From Kitasatospora sp. NBC_01250 (GTDB lineage Bacteria > Actinomycetota > Actinomycetes > Streptomycetales > Streptomycetaceae): DNA of 64,000 nucleotides. Numbering within the stretch: position 1 is the stretch's first letter; every line of letters begins with the position of its first letter. A program made the position numbers and the translations under genes. Below are positions 18,153 to 26,653 of this stretch, in pieces. The stretch spans positions 6,324,001-6,388,000 of the forward strand of contig NZ_CP108476.1 in the NCBI RefSeq assembly GCF_036226465.1, read 5' to 3'. The notes under the pieces are model-generated. The model saw only the letters and a program-made list of their open reading frames with translations. It had not been told where the DNA came from and made no database searches.

Positions 18153-18683
18153 TCAGGCGCCGCCGTCCTCGAGCCGGGTCAGCATCCGTCCGAGCAGCCC
18201 GGAGAGCACCCCGCGCTCGTCGGCGCCGACGTCCTGGAGCAGCTCCTCCTCGAAGACGGCGGCCATCCGCATCGACTCCAGCCACTTGTCCCGGCCGTTC
18301 TCGGTCAGCTCGATGATCACCCGCACCCGGTTGGACTCGTCGCGCTCCCGGGTGACCAGGTCCTCGGCCACCATCCGGTCGATCCGGTGGGTCATCGCGG
18401 CCGGCGTCAGGCCCAGCCGCTTGGCCAGCTCGCCGGGGCCGAGCCGGTACGGGCTGCCGGCGATCACCAGCGCCTTGAGCACCTCCCACTCGGCGCTGGT
18501 GATTCCGAGCACAGTCAACTGCCGGCTGTAGGCCACCCCCATCCGCCGGGCGACCCGCGACAGCGAGGAGACGATGGTCTCCACCTGGGGGTCGACGATG
18601 GGGAACTCCCGCTGGTAGATGGCCACTTGCTCGGAGATGTCCAGCTCGTTGCCGGCGTCCGGCGCGGGTTTCGGTGCGCTCAT
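18153..18683 (-). CDS. MarR family transcriptional regulator
   Basis: A 176-residue regulator of the MarR family. The winged helix is seen as LTVLGITSAEWEVLKAL, LGPGELAKRLGLTPAAMTHRIDRM (recognition helix) and LVTRERDESNRVRVIIELT (wing). An N-terminal extension of about 30 residues precedes the dimerisation helix. It is divergent from an MFS exporter (18838), the classic arrangement for a MarR repressor controlling an efflux pump. The intergenic region contains two AGACTTT direct repeats (18719-18725 and 18748-18754) that could be part of the operator. The ligand is unknown. Confidence 0.93.
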   Translation of the reverse strand: MSAPKPAPDAGNELDISEQVAIYQREFPIVDPQVETIVSSLSRVARRMGVAYSRQLTVLGITSAEWEVLKALVIAGSPYRLGPGELAKRLGLTPAAMTHRIDRMVAEDLVTRERDESNRVRVIIELTENGRDKWLESMRMAAVFEEELLQDVGADERGVLSGLLGRMLTRLEDGGA

Positions 18684-18837
18684 GGCCTCAGTCTCCCACG
18701 CTCGACTGCCCCCATTAAGACTTTGACACGACAGTGTTTCCATCCATAGACTTTAGCTCTGAAATCTTGCGAGTCGAAGCGTCGATCCGAAGCAGTCCAG
18801 TGATCCGCCGGCTCCCGACCGACAAAGGGGTGTCTCC
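18684..18837. promoter_or_regulatory. MarR/MFS divergent control region
   Basis: A 154-bp intergenic region that is A/T-rich compared with its surroundings. Two copies of AGACTTT lie 29 bp apart, the second followed by AGCTCTGAAATCTT. The sequence is a reasonable place for overlapping divergent promoters and a MarR operator, but no perfect palindrome was found. Confidence 0.4.
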
Positions 18838-20121
18838 ATGAAGCAGCAGAAGTACGGCGCGGGCGGCCCCCTGCGTCGCGTCCAGCTCGGCAACGCGCTC
18901 AGCGCCTTCGGCAGCGGCTTCACCATGCCGTACATGTTCGTGTACGTGGACCAGGTGCGCGGGCTCGGTTCGCTCACCGCGGGCCTCGTCTTCACCCTCT
19001 TCGCGCTGGCCGCGCTCGTCGTGCTGCCGTTCGCCGGGCGCGGCATCGACCGCTACGGTCCGCGACCGGTGCTGCTGGCCGGCTGCGCGCTGGCGGCCAC
19101 CGGCGCCTTCTCCTTCGGGCAGGCGAGCGGGACCACCGGGCTGCTGATCGCGGCCTTCCTGTTCGGCGGCGGTGTCACCACCTGCCAGCCGGCGCTGGCC
19201 ACCATGATCGTGCGCTGCTCCACCGCGAAGACCCGCTCGCACGCCTTCGCGCTGCAGTTCACCCTGGTCAACCTGGGCATGGGCATCGGCGCGCTGGTCG
19301 GCGGGCAGATCGTCAATGTGGCCGACCCGGCGAGCCTGACCCGGCTGTTCACCATCGAGGCGCTGACCTTCCTGGGCCTGGCGCTGGTCACCGGCACGGC
19401 CCGGATCCCGGGCCCCGCGCCGGTGCTGGTCACCGAGGGCACCGAGCAGCGCAGCGGACTGCGCGCGCTGACCGCCGACAAGGCGATGCTGCGGCTGTGC
19501 CTGCTGGCCGGGCTGATCTTCTTCACCTGCTACGGCCAGTTCGAGTCGGGCGTGGCGGCCTTCGCCACCGACACGGTCAAGACCGCCCCGTCCACCCTCG
19601 GCATGGCGATCGGCGCCAACGCGCTGACCATCGTGGTGCTGCAGATGTTCATGGTGCGGATCACCGCCCGGCGCCGGCGCACCACCGCGATGGCCGCCAC
19701 CGGCGTGGTCTGGCTCGGCGCCTGGGGCGCCGCGCTGCTGGCCGGGCTGGTCCGCGGCGAGGCCGCGGCGGCCACCGTCGCCATCGTCTCGATCTACGTG
19801 CTGTTCGGCGTCGGCGAGTCGATGCTGGCCCCGACCCTGGGCCCGATCGTCGCCGACCTGGCCCCGGCCCGGCTGCTGGGCACCTACAACTCGGCCTTCG
19901 CGCTGGTCAAGCAGACCGCCATCGCGGTGGGCCCGGCGGTGGGCGTGCTGCTGGTCGGCTCCGGCACCTGGCCGCTCTACCTGGCGGCGATGACCTGCTG
20001 CACGCTGCTGATCATCGTCCTGGCGCTGCGGCTGCGCCGGCACCTGACCCCGGTGCAGGACAACGCCGAGGCGCCGGCCCCGGTGATCGTGCCGATCCGC
20101 GAGCTGCAGACGGCGGCATGA
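18838..20121 (+). CDS. MFS transporter
   Basis: A 427-residue major facilitator with 12 predicted membrane segments. The loop 2-3 motif appears as GRGIDRYGPRPVLLAG. It is a probable drug or metabolite exporter of the 12-segment class. It is divergent from a MarR regulator, which supports inducible efflux. The mid-protein loop (PAPVLVTEGTEQRSGL) and the C-terminal tail are cytosolic. AAAGGGG precedes ATG 18838. The substrate is unknown. Confidence 0.9.
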   Translation: MKQQKYGAGGPLRRVQLGNALSAFGSGFTMPYMFVYVDQVRGLGSLTAGLVFTLFALAALVVLPFAGRGIDRYGPRPVLLAGCALAATGAFSFGQASGTTGLLIAAFLFGGGVTTCQPALATMIVRCSTAKTRSHAFALQFTLVNLGMGIGALVGGQIVNVADPASLTRLFTIEALTFLGLALVTGTARIPGPAPVLVTEGTEQRSGLRALTADKAMLRLCLLAGLIFFTCYGQFESGVAAFATDTVKTAPSTLGMAIGANALTIVVLQMFMVRITARRRRTTAMAATGVVWLGAWGAALLAGLVRGEAAAATVAIVSIYVLFGVGESMLAPTLGPIVADLAPARLLGTYNSAFALVKQTAIAVGPAVGVLLVGSGTWPLYLAAMTCCTLLIIVLALRLRRHLTPVQDNAEAPAPVIVPIRELQTAA

Positions 20122-20140
20122 GAGGGTGACGGGGGAGAGC

Positions 20141-20162
20141 GCCGTCGGCCAGGGCCGGCGGC
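20141..20162 (+). terminator. Possible terminator hairpin between the MFS and pmt genes
   Basis: A 10-bp stem with one G-T pair (20141-20150 with 20153-20162) has only 2 bases between the arms. It lies 20 bp after the MFS stop and before the mannosyltransferase start. The tight loop makes it weaker evidence than the other hairpins. Confidence 0.4.
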
Positions 20163-20192
20163 ACTGATCGGCTAGTCGGGCACGGTGGGGTC

Positions 20193-21752
20193 ATGGCAGA
20201 TACGGCAGTCACCGAGCGGCCGGCGGCGCAGGCGCCGCCGGCCCGCCCGTCCGTGCTGCTGGAGCTGCGCCGCCGCGCGCCCTGGCTGGGCCGGTACGCC
20301 GGCTGGCTGGGGCCGCTCGCGGTGGCGCTCTTCGCCGGGGTGCTGCGGTTCTGGAACCTCGGCTCGCCGAACGCCTTCGTCTTCGACGAGACGTACTACC
20401 CCAAGGACGCCTGGTCGCTGCTCCAGCAGGGCTACGAGGGCGTCTGGCCGGCCAACGCCAACGACCAGATCCTCGCCCACCCCCAGGTGATCCCGCTCAC
20501 CTCGGCCCCCGCCTTCATCGCCCACCCGCCGCTCGGCAAGTGGGTGATGGCGCTGGGCGAGGCCGCCTTCGGGCTGAACCCCTTCGGCTGGCGGGTGATG
20601 GTCGCGCTGCTCGGCACCCTGTCGGTGCTGATGCTGGCCAGGATCGGCCGCCGGCTCTTCGGCTCCACCCTGATCGGCTGCACGGCCGCGCTGCTGATGT
20701 CGGTGGACGGCCTGCAGTTCGTGATGAGCCGCACCGGGCTGCTCGACGGCGTGCTGATGTTCTTCGTGCTGGCGGCCTTCGGCTGCCTGCTGATCGACCG
20801 CGACCGGGTGCGCGCCAGGCTGGCCGAGCCCGGCGTGGACGCCGACCGGGTCGGCCTGGGCCTGCGGCCGTGGCGACTGGCCGCCGGACTGCTGCTGGGT
20901 GCGGCCTGCTCGGTGAAGTGGAACGGCGCCCAGATCCTGGCCGCGTTCGGCCTGCTCACCGTGCTCTGGGACCAGGCGGGCCGCCGGGCCGCCGGTGCCC
21001 GCTCCCCGCTGCGCAGCATGCTGCGCCGGGACGCGGCGCCCGCCTTCGGCTCGATGGTGGTCGTCGGTGCGCTGACCTACCTGGCCTCCTGGTCCGGCTG
21101 GTTCGCCACCTCCGGCGGCTACGACCGGCACTGGGCGGACGGCCGCTCGGGCCTGCTGCCCGCGGCGCTGCGCAGCTGGTGGCACTACCAGTCCGAGATG
21201 TGGCGCTTCAACACCACGCTGACCACCCCGCACACCTACCAGTCCAACCCGTGGAGCTGGCTGGTCCAGGGCCGTCCGGTGAGCATGTACTGGCAGCCGG
21301 TGCCGACCGGCCAGCAGGGCTGCACCTCCTCGGGCGGCTGCACCACGCAGATCCTGGCGCTCGGCACCCCGCTGCTGTGGTGGACGGCCTGCTTCGCGCT
21401 CGCCTACCTGCTCTACCGCTGGTTCTTCCGGCGGGACTGGCGCTCGGGCGCGGTGCTCTGCGGGGTGGCCGCCACCTACCTGCCGTGGTTCGAGTTCCAG
21501 CAGCGCACCATCTTCTCCTTCTACATGGTGGTGCTGGTCCCGTTCCTCTGTCTGGCGGTGGCCCAGATGCTGGGCGCCATGGTGGGCCCCGCGGGAGTCA
21601 CCCCGGCCCGGCGGGCGGTGGGCTCGGTCGCGGCGGGCGGCATCGTGCTGGCCGTCATGGGGTGTTTTCTCTACTTCCTGCCGCTCTACACTGCGCAGGT
21701 GATTCCGATGAGCGTGTGGCAGGACCACATGTGGTTCACCAGCTGGATCTGA
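20193..21752 (+). CDS. pmt: Dolichyl-phosphate-mannose-type protein O-mannosyltransferase
   Basis: A 519-residue polytopic membrane enzyme that moves mannose from polyprenyl-phosphate-mannose to Ser/Thr of exported proteins. The GT39 signatures are present: FVFDETYYPKDAW at about residues 62-74, where Asp65-Glu66 are the catalytic acidic pair, and IAHPPLGKW at about 109-117. LMSVDGLQFVMSRTGLLDG matches the next conserved loop. About ten membrane segments are predicted. In actinomycetes this enzyme glycosylates secreted lipoproteins and serves as a phage receptor system. The Ser/Thr/Pro-rich secreted proteins in this window could be substrates, which is inference. A FetB-like permease gene begins one base after its stop. 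Confidence 0.93.
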   Translation: MADTAVTERPAAQAPPARPSVLLELRRRAPWLGRYAGWLGPLAVALFAGVLRFWNLGSPNAFVFDETYYPKDAWSLLQQGYEGVWPANANDQILAHPQVIPLTSAPAFIAHPPLGKWVMALGEAAFGLNPFGWRVMVALLGTLSVLMLARIGRRLFGSTLIGCTAALLMSVDGLQFVMSRTGLLDGVLMFFVLAAFGCLLIDRDRVRARLAEPGVDADRVGLGLRPWRLAAGLLLGAACSVKWNGAQILAAFGLLTVLWDQAGRRAAGARSPLRSMLRRDAAPAFGSMVVVGALTYLASWSGWFATSGGYDRHWADGRSGLLPAALRSWWHYQSEMWRFNTTLTTPHTYQSNPWSWLVQGRPVSMYWQPVPTGQQGCTSSGGCTTQILALGTPLLWWTACFALAYLLYRWFFRRDWRSGAVLCGVAATYLPWFEFQQRTIFSFYMVVLVPFLCLAVAQMLGAMVGPAGVTPARRAVGSVAAGGIVLAVMGCFLYFLPLYTAQVIPMSVWQDHMWFTSWI

Positions 21753-21753
21753 G

Positions 21754-22599
21754 GTGACGCCGACGCTGGCGGCGTCCAGCGGCTCGGGGCAGTTGCTGCC
21801 GGTCACCCCGCTGCTCGGGGTGGCCATGGTGGTGCTGCTGGTGGCGGCCGTCGCGGTGGCCGGGCGCGGGATGCTCGGGCACGGCCACGCGGTGCTGCGG
21901 GCCGGAGTGCGGGCGGTGGTGCAGCTCGCGGCGGTCTCGCTGGTGATCACCTTCGTGGTGCACTCGCTCTGGTGGACCGCGGTCTTCGTGCTGCTGATGT
22001 TCTCCGTGGCGGTGCGCACCGCCGGGCGGCGGATCACCGACGAGCCCGGCTGGAGCTGGGCCTGGGCGGCGGCACCGATCGGCGCCGGGGTGCTGCCGGT
22101 GCTGGTCCTGCTGCTGGCCGGCCGTCTGCTGCCGCTGCAGGGACTGTCCGTCGTGCCGGTGGCCGGGATCCTGATCGGCGGCGCGCTGAGCGCCACCTCG
22201 CTGGCCGGGCGCCGGGCGCTGGACGAGCTGAACCAGCGGCACGGCGAGGTGGAGGCGGCCCTCGCCCTGGGCCTGCCGGACCGCGAGGCCCGGCTGGAGA
22301 TCTGCCGCACAGCGGCCGCCACCTCGCTGGTGCCGGCGCTGGACCAGACCCGCACGGTGGGCCTGGTCACGCTGCCCGGCGCCTTCGTCGGCATGCTGCT
22401 GGGCGGCTCCTCGCCGGTGGCCGCGGGCGCGGTGCAGCTCTTCGTGCTGGTCGCGCTGCTCGCGGTGGAGGCGGTGGCGATCGTGGTGGTGCTGGAGCTG
22501 GTGGGCCGCGGACTGGTCCGGCGCCCGGTGCAGGTGCGCGGGGCCGGTCGCCCCGGGCCGCGGGCCAGCCGGTGGCGGCTGCGGCGTCCGGTACAGTAG
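21754..22599 (+). CDS. FetB/YbbM-type ABC transporter permease (UPF0014)
   Basis: A 281-residue membrane protein with about six or seven segments. It matches the UPF0014 family that includes E. coli FetB, the membrane part of an iron exporter. Family marks are LRAGVRAVVQLAAVSLVI near residue 50, SVAVRTAGRR, and the conserved EVEAALALGLPDREA and TVGLVTLPGAFVGMLLGGSSP blocks. The GTG start at 21754 follows the pmt stop by one base, so it is translated from the same mRNA. No FetA-type ATPase gene adjoins, which is unusual. Together with the downstream Mn-linked riboswitch and transporter it may mark a metal-homeostasis stretch. Confidence 0.85.
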   Translation: MTPTLAASSGSGQLLPVTPLLGVAMVVLLVAAVAVAGRGMLGHGHAVLRAGVRAVVQLAAVSLVITFVVHSLWWTAVFVLLMFSVAVRTAGRRITDEPGWSWAWAAAPIGAGVLPVLVLLLAGRLLPLQGLSVVPVAGILIGGALSATSLAGRRALDELNQRHGEVEAALALGLPDREARLEICRTAAATSLVPALDQTRTVGLVTLPGAFVGMLLGGSSPVAAGAVQLFVLVALLAVEAVAIVVVLELVGRGLVRRPVQVRGAGRPGPRASRWRLRRPVQ

Positions 22600-22602
22600 A
22601 GG

Positions 22603-22760
22603 CGTTGAAGGGGAGTAGCCCTCCACCGGACCGTCGACATACTGGCCGGCTCTTCGCGGAGCGGCCCGGCGCCCGGGACACCTCGTCAGGGGTGTTGGCG
22701 AGACCTTCGGCCGCAGTGCTGTGATCGTGACCAGTGCTGCCGGGCCGAGGTCTCTTTTTT
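22603..22760 (+). ncRNA. yybP-ykoY (manganese) riboswitch with terminator
   Basis: The leader carries the hallmark yybP-ykoY elements in order: GGGGAGTAGC at 22610-22619, GTCGACATACTGGCCG near 22633, and GGCGAGACCTTCGGCC near 22699. The 3' part GGGCCGAGGTCTC can pair with GAGACCTTCGGCC to form a terminator stem that ends in TTTTTT at 22755-22760. This family senses Mn2+ and switches on exporters or Mn transporters. TACAGT at 22592-22597 is a suitable -10 box. It sits directly before the GDT1-family gene at 22809, a frequent partner. In the ligand-free state the terminator should form, and Mn2+ binding should free the downstream gene. Confidence 0.92.
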
Positions 22761-22772
22761 ATTGGGGCCGTG

Positions 22773-22791
22773 CGGTCGGGCAGCCCGACCG
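22773..22791 (+). promoter_or_regulatory. Small hairpin between the riboswitch and the start codon
   Basis: An 8-bp stem CGGTCGGG/CCCGACCG with a 3-nt loop lies 17 bases before the ATG. It brackets the space just before the AGGGA ribosome-binding site. It might modulate translation or simply cap the leader; no more can be said. Confidence 0.4.
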
Positions 22792-22808
22792 TAGGGACAT
22801 CACCCCCG

Positions 22809-23390
22809 ATGGAACTGACCGTATTCGCCGTGACCTTCGGCATCATCTTCCTGGCCGAGCTGCCGGACAAGACGGCGCTGGCCGCGCTGATGCTCGGCAC
22901 CCGCTACAGGGCGGCCTACGTCTTCGCGGGTGTCGCGGCGGCGATGGCGGTCCAGGTCGGCCTGGCGCTCGCGGCCGGCAGCCTGCTGGCGCTGCTGCCG
23001 CACCGCTGGGTGGAGGGGGTCAGCGGGCTGCTCTTCCTGGCCGGCGCCGTGATGCTGCTGCTGCACAAGGACGAGGACGAGGGGCACGAGGCGAAGGAGC
23101 CGTCCTCCACCGGCTTCTGGAAGGTGGCCGGGGCCAGCTTCCTGGTGGTGGCGGTGGCCGAGTTCGGCGACCTGACCCAGATCATGACCGCCAACCTGGC
23201 CGCGAAGTACGCCGACCCGCTCTCGGTGGGCCTGGGCGCCTGGCTGGCCCTGTGCGCGGTGGGCGGCCTGGCCATCCTGGGCGGTCAGAAGCTGCTCAAG
23301 CACGTGCCGATGAAGGTGATCATCCGGGTGGCCGCGGCGGCGATGCTGATCCTGGCCGGCGTGAGCATCGTGGGAGCGGTGACGGGTTAG
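22809..23390 (+). CDS. TMEM165/GDT1 family transporter (likely Mn2+ exporter)
   Basis: A 193-residue membrane protein of the UPF0016/GDT1 family, cation antiporters that in bacteria act mainly on Mn2+. It has six segments in two related halves, each with the family motif: AELPDKT at residues 16-22 and AEFGDLTQ at about 117-124 (family E-x-G-D-K/R-T/S). The loop between halves is acidic (DEDEGHEAKE), possibly metal binding. It is preceded by a yybP-ykoY riboswitch, supporting Mn-induced expression. Its stop codon interlocks with that of the convergent peptidoglycan-binding gene (23387-23390). Confidence 0.93.
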   Translation: MELTVFAVTFGIIFLAELPDKTALAALMLGTRYRAAYVFAGVAAAMAVQVGLALAAGSLLALLPHRWVEGVSGLLFLAGAVMLLLHKDEDEGHEAKEPSSTGFWKVAGASFLVVAVAEFGDLTQIMTANLAAKYADPLSVGLGAWLALCAVGGLAILGGQKLLKHVPMKVIIRVAAAAMLILAGVSIVGAVTG

Positions 23391-24367
23391 TAGCAGGTGT
23401 CCCCGGCGGCCAGCGCGTCGCGGGTCTGCTGGTCGTAGACGCCGTAGTCGCGGTAGTCGCCGACGTTGTTCTGGTCCTGGAAGTACTGCACCGCCTGCAC
23501 CGTCCGGTTGTCGTACGTGCCCGGGGTGAAGCGATTGCCGCACCCCGCCGCGCGCAGCTGCTGCTGGAGCGTGGTGACCGCGGGGCCCGAGTCGCCCTGG
23601 TGCAGCGTCTGGAACGAGGCGCTCGGGGAGGGACCGCTCGGTGCCGCGCTGGTCGGCGGTGCGGTGGTGACCGGGGCCTGGGTGCTCGGGGGTGCGCTGG
23701 AGGGCGCGGGCGCCGGGGCCGCGGTGGTGGCCGGGGTGGCGGGCGGGGGCGCGGGGGCCTGGGTGGTCGCGGGGGCGACCGTCCTGGTCACCGGCCGCGG
23801 CGCGGCGGAAGTCGGCCGGGCCGACGTTGCGGGCGCGCTGCTGGTGGGGGCGGTGCTGGCGGCGGCCGTGGTCGGGGCGGACTGCGGGGTCTGGCTGGGC
23901 GACGGGGCCGGGTCGGGTGCGCCGGTGGGCAGCACCGGCAGCGCCTCGTGGTTGCTCTGCGGACCGGGCGAGAGGGCGAAGGCCAGACCCACGCCGAGCG
24001 CGACCACCCCGGCGCCCGCGGCGGCGATCACGCCGCCGCGTCTACTGCCGCGGCCCCGGGCCCGGCGGTTCGCCGCCCGCCCGCCGCCGGCCGGTGCGAG
24101 GTCGCCGGCCAGCGGGAAGAGCCCGAGCTCGCGCGCCGGGGCGCTGGGCGGCGCCGGGGCGGCGTCCGGCACGGGCGGCAGGACGGCGGTGACGTGCGGC
24201 GGTGCGACCTCGTCGGTCACCGCGACCGGCGGGACGTACGGGCGCACCAGCGGCGGGCCCTCCAGGTGCGGCAGCACCGCGGTCTCGGTGACGTCCGGGT
24301 GCTGGGTGACGTCCGGATACGGGCCGTCGGGCTCCGGGCCGGGGCCGTAAGGGGCGAATCCCGGCAT
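23387..24367 (-). CDS. Membrane-anchored peptidoglycan-binding protein
   Basis: A 326-residue protein. A Pro-rich cytosolic head (1-100) is followed by basic RRARGRGSRRG, one membrane segment (about 112-134) and a long extracellular Ala/Pro/Thr/Ser stalk (about 145-255). The C-terminal peptidoglycan-binding domain (about 258-326) has LHQGDSGPAVTTLQQQLRAAGC and TYDNRTVQAVQYFQDQNNV. Two Cys residues in this domain may form a disulfide. Topology suggests that the stalk spans the wall and the binding domain grips peptidoglycan. The stalk could be an O-mannosylation target. The 3' end overlaps the GDT1 gene by four bases in a convergent arrangement. Confidence 0.85.
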   Translation of the reverse strand: MPGFAPYGPGPEPDGPYPDVTQHPDVTETAVLPHLEGPPLVRPYVPPVAVTDEVAPPHVTAVLPPVPDAAPAPPSAPARELGLFPLAGDLAPAGGGRAANRRARGRGSRRGGVIAAAGAGVVALGVGLAFALSPGPQSNHEALPVLPTGAPDPAPSPSQTPQSAPTTAAASTAPTSSAPATSARPTSAAPRPVTRTVAPATTQAPAPPPATPATTAAPAPAPSSAPPSTQAPVTTAPPTSAAPSGPSPSASFQTLHQGDSGPAVTTLQQQLRAAGCGNRFTPGTYDNRTVQAVQYFQDQNNVGDYRDYGVYDQQTRDALAAGDTCY

Positions 24368-24560
24368 GGCCCGGTCCTCCTGGAGCGTCGACTGCGTGGA
24401 TTGCGCCCGATTATGCAGGACCCGCATCGTGCCCAACAGGGGCGCCCGGCTTACGAATGGCGCAATCGTTCGCCGCAGAACAGGGCAAATCTGACACCAT
24501 GAAGGCGAGAAGTCGGACGGATCATCATATAAGCGGCAATTAGGACCGAGGAGGACCGCC

Positions 24561-26624
24561 ATGGCGGCACCGGAGACCGAGCCCGAACCGCTGATCTCCC
24601 AGGACGCGCCCGTCCACAACCTCTGGGTCCCGATCAGTGCGCTGCTGCTGGCTCTGCTGCTCGCCGCCCTCGACCAGACCATCGTCTCCACCGCGCTGCC
24701 CACCATCGTCAGTGACCTGGGCGGCCTGGAGCACCTCTCCTGGGTGGTCACCGCTTATCTGCTGGCCTCCACCGCCGCCACCCCGCTCTGGGGCAAGCTC
24801 GGCGACATGTACGGCCGGAAGCGGTTCTTCCAGGCCTCCATCGTGATCTTCCTGATCGGCTCGGCGCTCTGCGGCGTGGCCCAGAACATGGGCGAGCTGA
24901 TCGCCTTCCGCGCCCTGCAGGGCCTGGGCGGCGGCGGTCTGATCGTGCTGACCCAGGCGATCGTCGGCGACCTGGTGCCGCCCCGTGACCGGGGCAAGTA
25001 CCAGGGCCTGTTCGGCGCGGTCTTCGGAGCCACCAGCGTGCTCGGCCCGCTGCTCGGCGGCTTCTTCGTCGACCAGCTCTCCTGGCGCTGGGTCTTCTAC
25101 ATCAACCTGCCGATCGGCGTGGTCGCGCTGGCGGTGATCGCGGCGGTGCTGCACAGCGTGGAGGTCAAGCGGCAGCACCGGATCGACTACCTGGGCATCG
25201 TGCTGATCGCGGCGGTCGCCACCTGCCTGGTGCTGATGACCTCGCTCGGCGGGGTGAGCTACCCGTGGGGCTCCTGGCAGATCATCGGCCTGGGCGTGCT
25301 CGGGCTGGTGCTGCTGGCCGCCTTCGTCCAGGTGGAGCGCGCCGCGACGGAGGCCGTGCTGCCGCCCCGGCTCTTCGCCTCGCGCACCTTCAGCCTGGTC
25401 GCGGTGATCTCCTTCGTGGTCGGCTTCGCGATGTTCGGCGCGCTCACCTACCTGCCGACCTTCCTGCAGGTGGTGCAGGGCGTCTCGCCCACCATGTCGG
25501 GCGTGCACATGCTGCCGATGGTGCTCGGCATGCTGGTCACCTCGATCGGCTCGGGGCAGTACGTCGCCCGGACCGGGCACTACCGGATCTTCCCGATCGC
25601 CGGCACGGCGGTGGTGACGGTGGGTCTGATCCTGCTCTCGCGGCTCACCGAATCCTCCTCGACCACCGTGATGAGCCTGTACTTCCTGGTCTTCGGCCTG
25701 GGTCTCGGCCTGGTGCTCCAGGTGCTGGTGCTGATCGTGCAGAACTCCGTCGGCTACCAGGACCTGGGCGCGGCCACCGCCGCCGCGACCTTCTTCCGCT
25801 CGATCGGCGCCTCCTTCGGCGTCTCGATCTTCGGCACCATCTTCACCACCCAGCTGACCCACAAGCTCACCGATGCGCTGCGCGGGGTGCACCTGCCGCC
25901 CGGCTTCGCGCTGAGCTCGATCACCGCCGACCCGCACGTGATCAAGTCCCTGCCGGCAGCCGTCGCGCACAGCGTGCTGCACGCCTACGCCAGCTCCATC
26001 GCCGAGGTCTTCCTCTACGCCGCGCCGGTGGCGTTCGTCGCCTTCCTCTTCTCGCTCTTCATCCGGGAGGAGCCGCTGCGCGCCTCGGTCACCGCGCCCG
26101 ACCTCGGCGAGTCGATCGGGATGAACCCGGTGGAGCGCTCCTCGGTGGACGAGATCGCCCGCGCGCTGACCGTGCTGAACACCCGTGAGGCCCGCCGCGA
26201 CCTGTACCGGCGGATCACCGAGCGGGCTGGCCTGGACCTGCAGCCGGCCGCCAGCTGGCTGGTGCTCCAGATGCACCATCAGGGCTCGGTGGAGCCGGCC
26301 GAACTGGCCGAGCGGCGGATCCTGCCGCCCGGCGTGGTGGAGGCGGCGGCCCGCGAGGTCGAGGGCCGGGGCCTGGCCCTGCGCAACGGGCTGCCGCTGC
26401 GGCTGACCGAGGCGGGCGAGCAGGCCGCGCTCAAACTGGTGGCGGCCCGCCGCACCCAGCTCTCCGAACTGCTCGGCGACTGGGACGAGAAGCAGTTCGC
26501 CGACCTGGCCGATCTGCTCACCCGGCTGAGCAACTCACTCTGCGGCGACCAGCGCGACCGCCCGGACCGCGCCGACCGCACGACGGGCGAGCACGTCCCG
26601 CACAGCGAGGGGCGGTCGTTCTGA
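24561..26624 (+). CDS. DHA2-type MFS efflux pump fused to a MarR-like winged-helix domain
   Basis: A 687-residue protein. Residues about 20-505 form a 14-segment DHA2 (EmrB/QacA) drug:H+ antiporter with LDQTIVSTALPTIVSDLGG in the first segment, GKLGDMYGRKRFF in loop 2-3 and GPLLGGFFVD in the motif C region. The extra C-terminal 180 residues are cytosolic. They resemble a MarR family winged helix: EIARALTVLNTREARRDLY (dimer-like helix), a mid stretch ASWLVLQMHHQGSVEPAELAERR, PPGVVEAAAREVEGRG, and a C-terminal helix. A regulator-like domain fused to a pump could sense substrate, gate transport or tether DNA, all unproven. GAGGAGG precedes ATG 24561. The pump call is firm, the tail assignment moderate. 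Confidence 0.9.
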   Translation: MAAPETEPEPLISQDAPVHNLWVPISALLLALLLAALDQTIVSTALPTIVSDLGGLEHLSWVVTAYLLASTAATPLWGKLGDMYGRKRFFQASIVIFLIGSALCGVAQNMGELIAFRALQGLGGGGLIVLTQAIVGDLVPPRDRGKYQGLFGAVFGATSVLGPLLGGFFVDQLSWRWVFYINLPIGVVALAVIAAVLHSVEVKRQHRIDYLGIVLIAAVATCLVLMTSLGGVSYPWGSWQIIGLGVLGLVLLAAFVQVERAATEAVLPPRLFASRTFSLVAVISFVVGFAMFGALTYLPTFLQVVQGVSPTMSGVHMLPMVLGMLVTSIGSGQYVARTGHYRIFPIAGTAVVTVGLILLSRLTESSSTTVMSLYFLVFGLGLGLVLQVLVLIVQNSVGYQDLGAATAAATFFRSIGASFGVSIFGTIFTTQLTHKLTDALRGVHLPPGFALSSITADPHVIKSLPAAVAHSVLHAYASSIAEVFLYAAPVAFVAFLFSLFIREEPLRASVTAPDLGESIGMNPVERSSVDEIARALTVLNTREARRDLYRRITERAGLDLQPAASWLVLQMHHQGSVEPAELAERRILPPGVVEAAAREVEGRGLALRNGLPLRLTEAGEQAALKLVAARRTQLSELLGDWDEKQFADLADLLTRLSNSLCGDQRDRPDRADRTTGEHVPHSEGRSF

Positions 26625-26653
26625 GCGGGCCGCGGGGGTGCGACGATGGGGAC

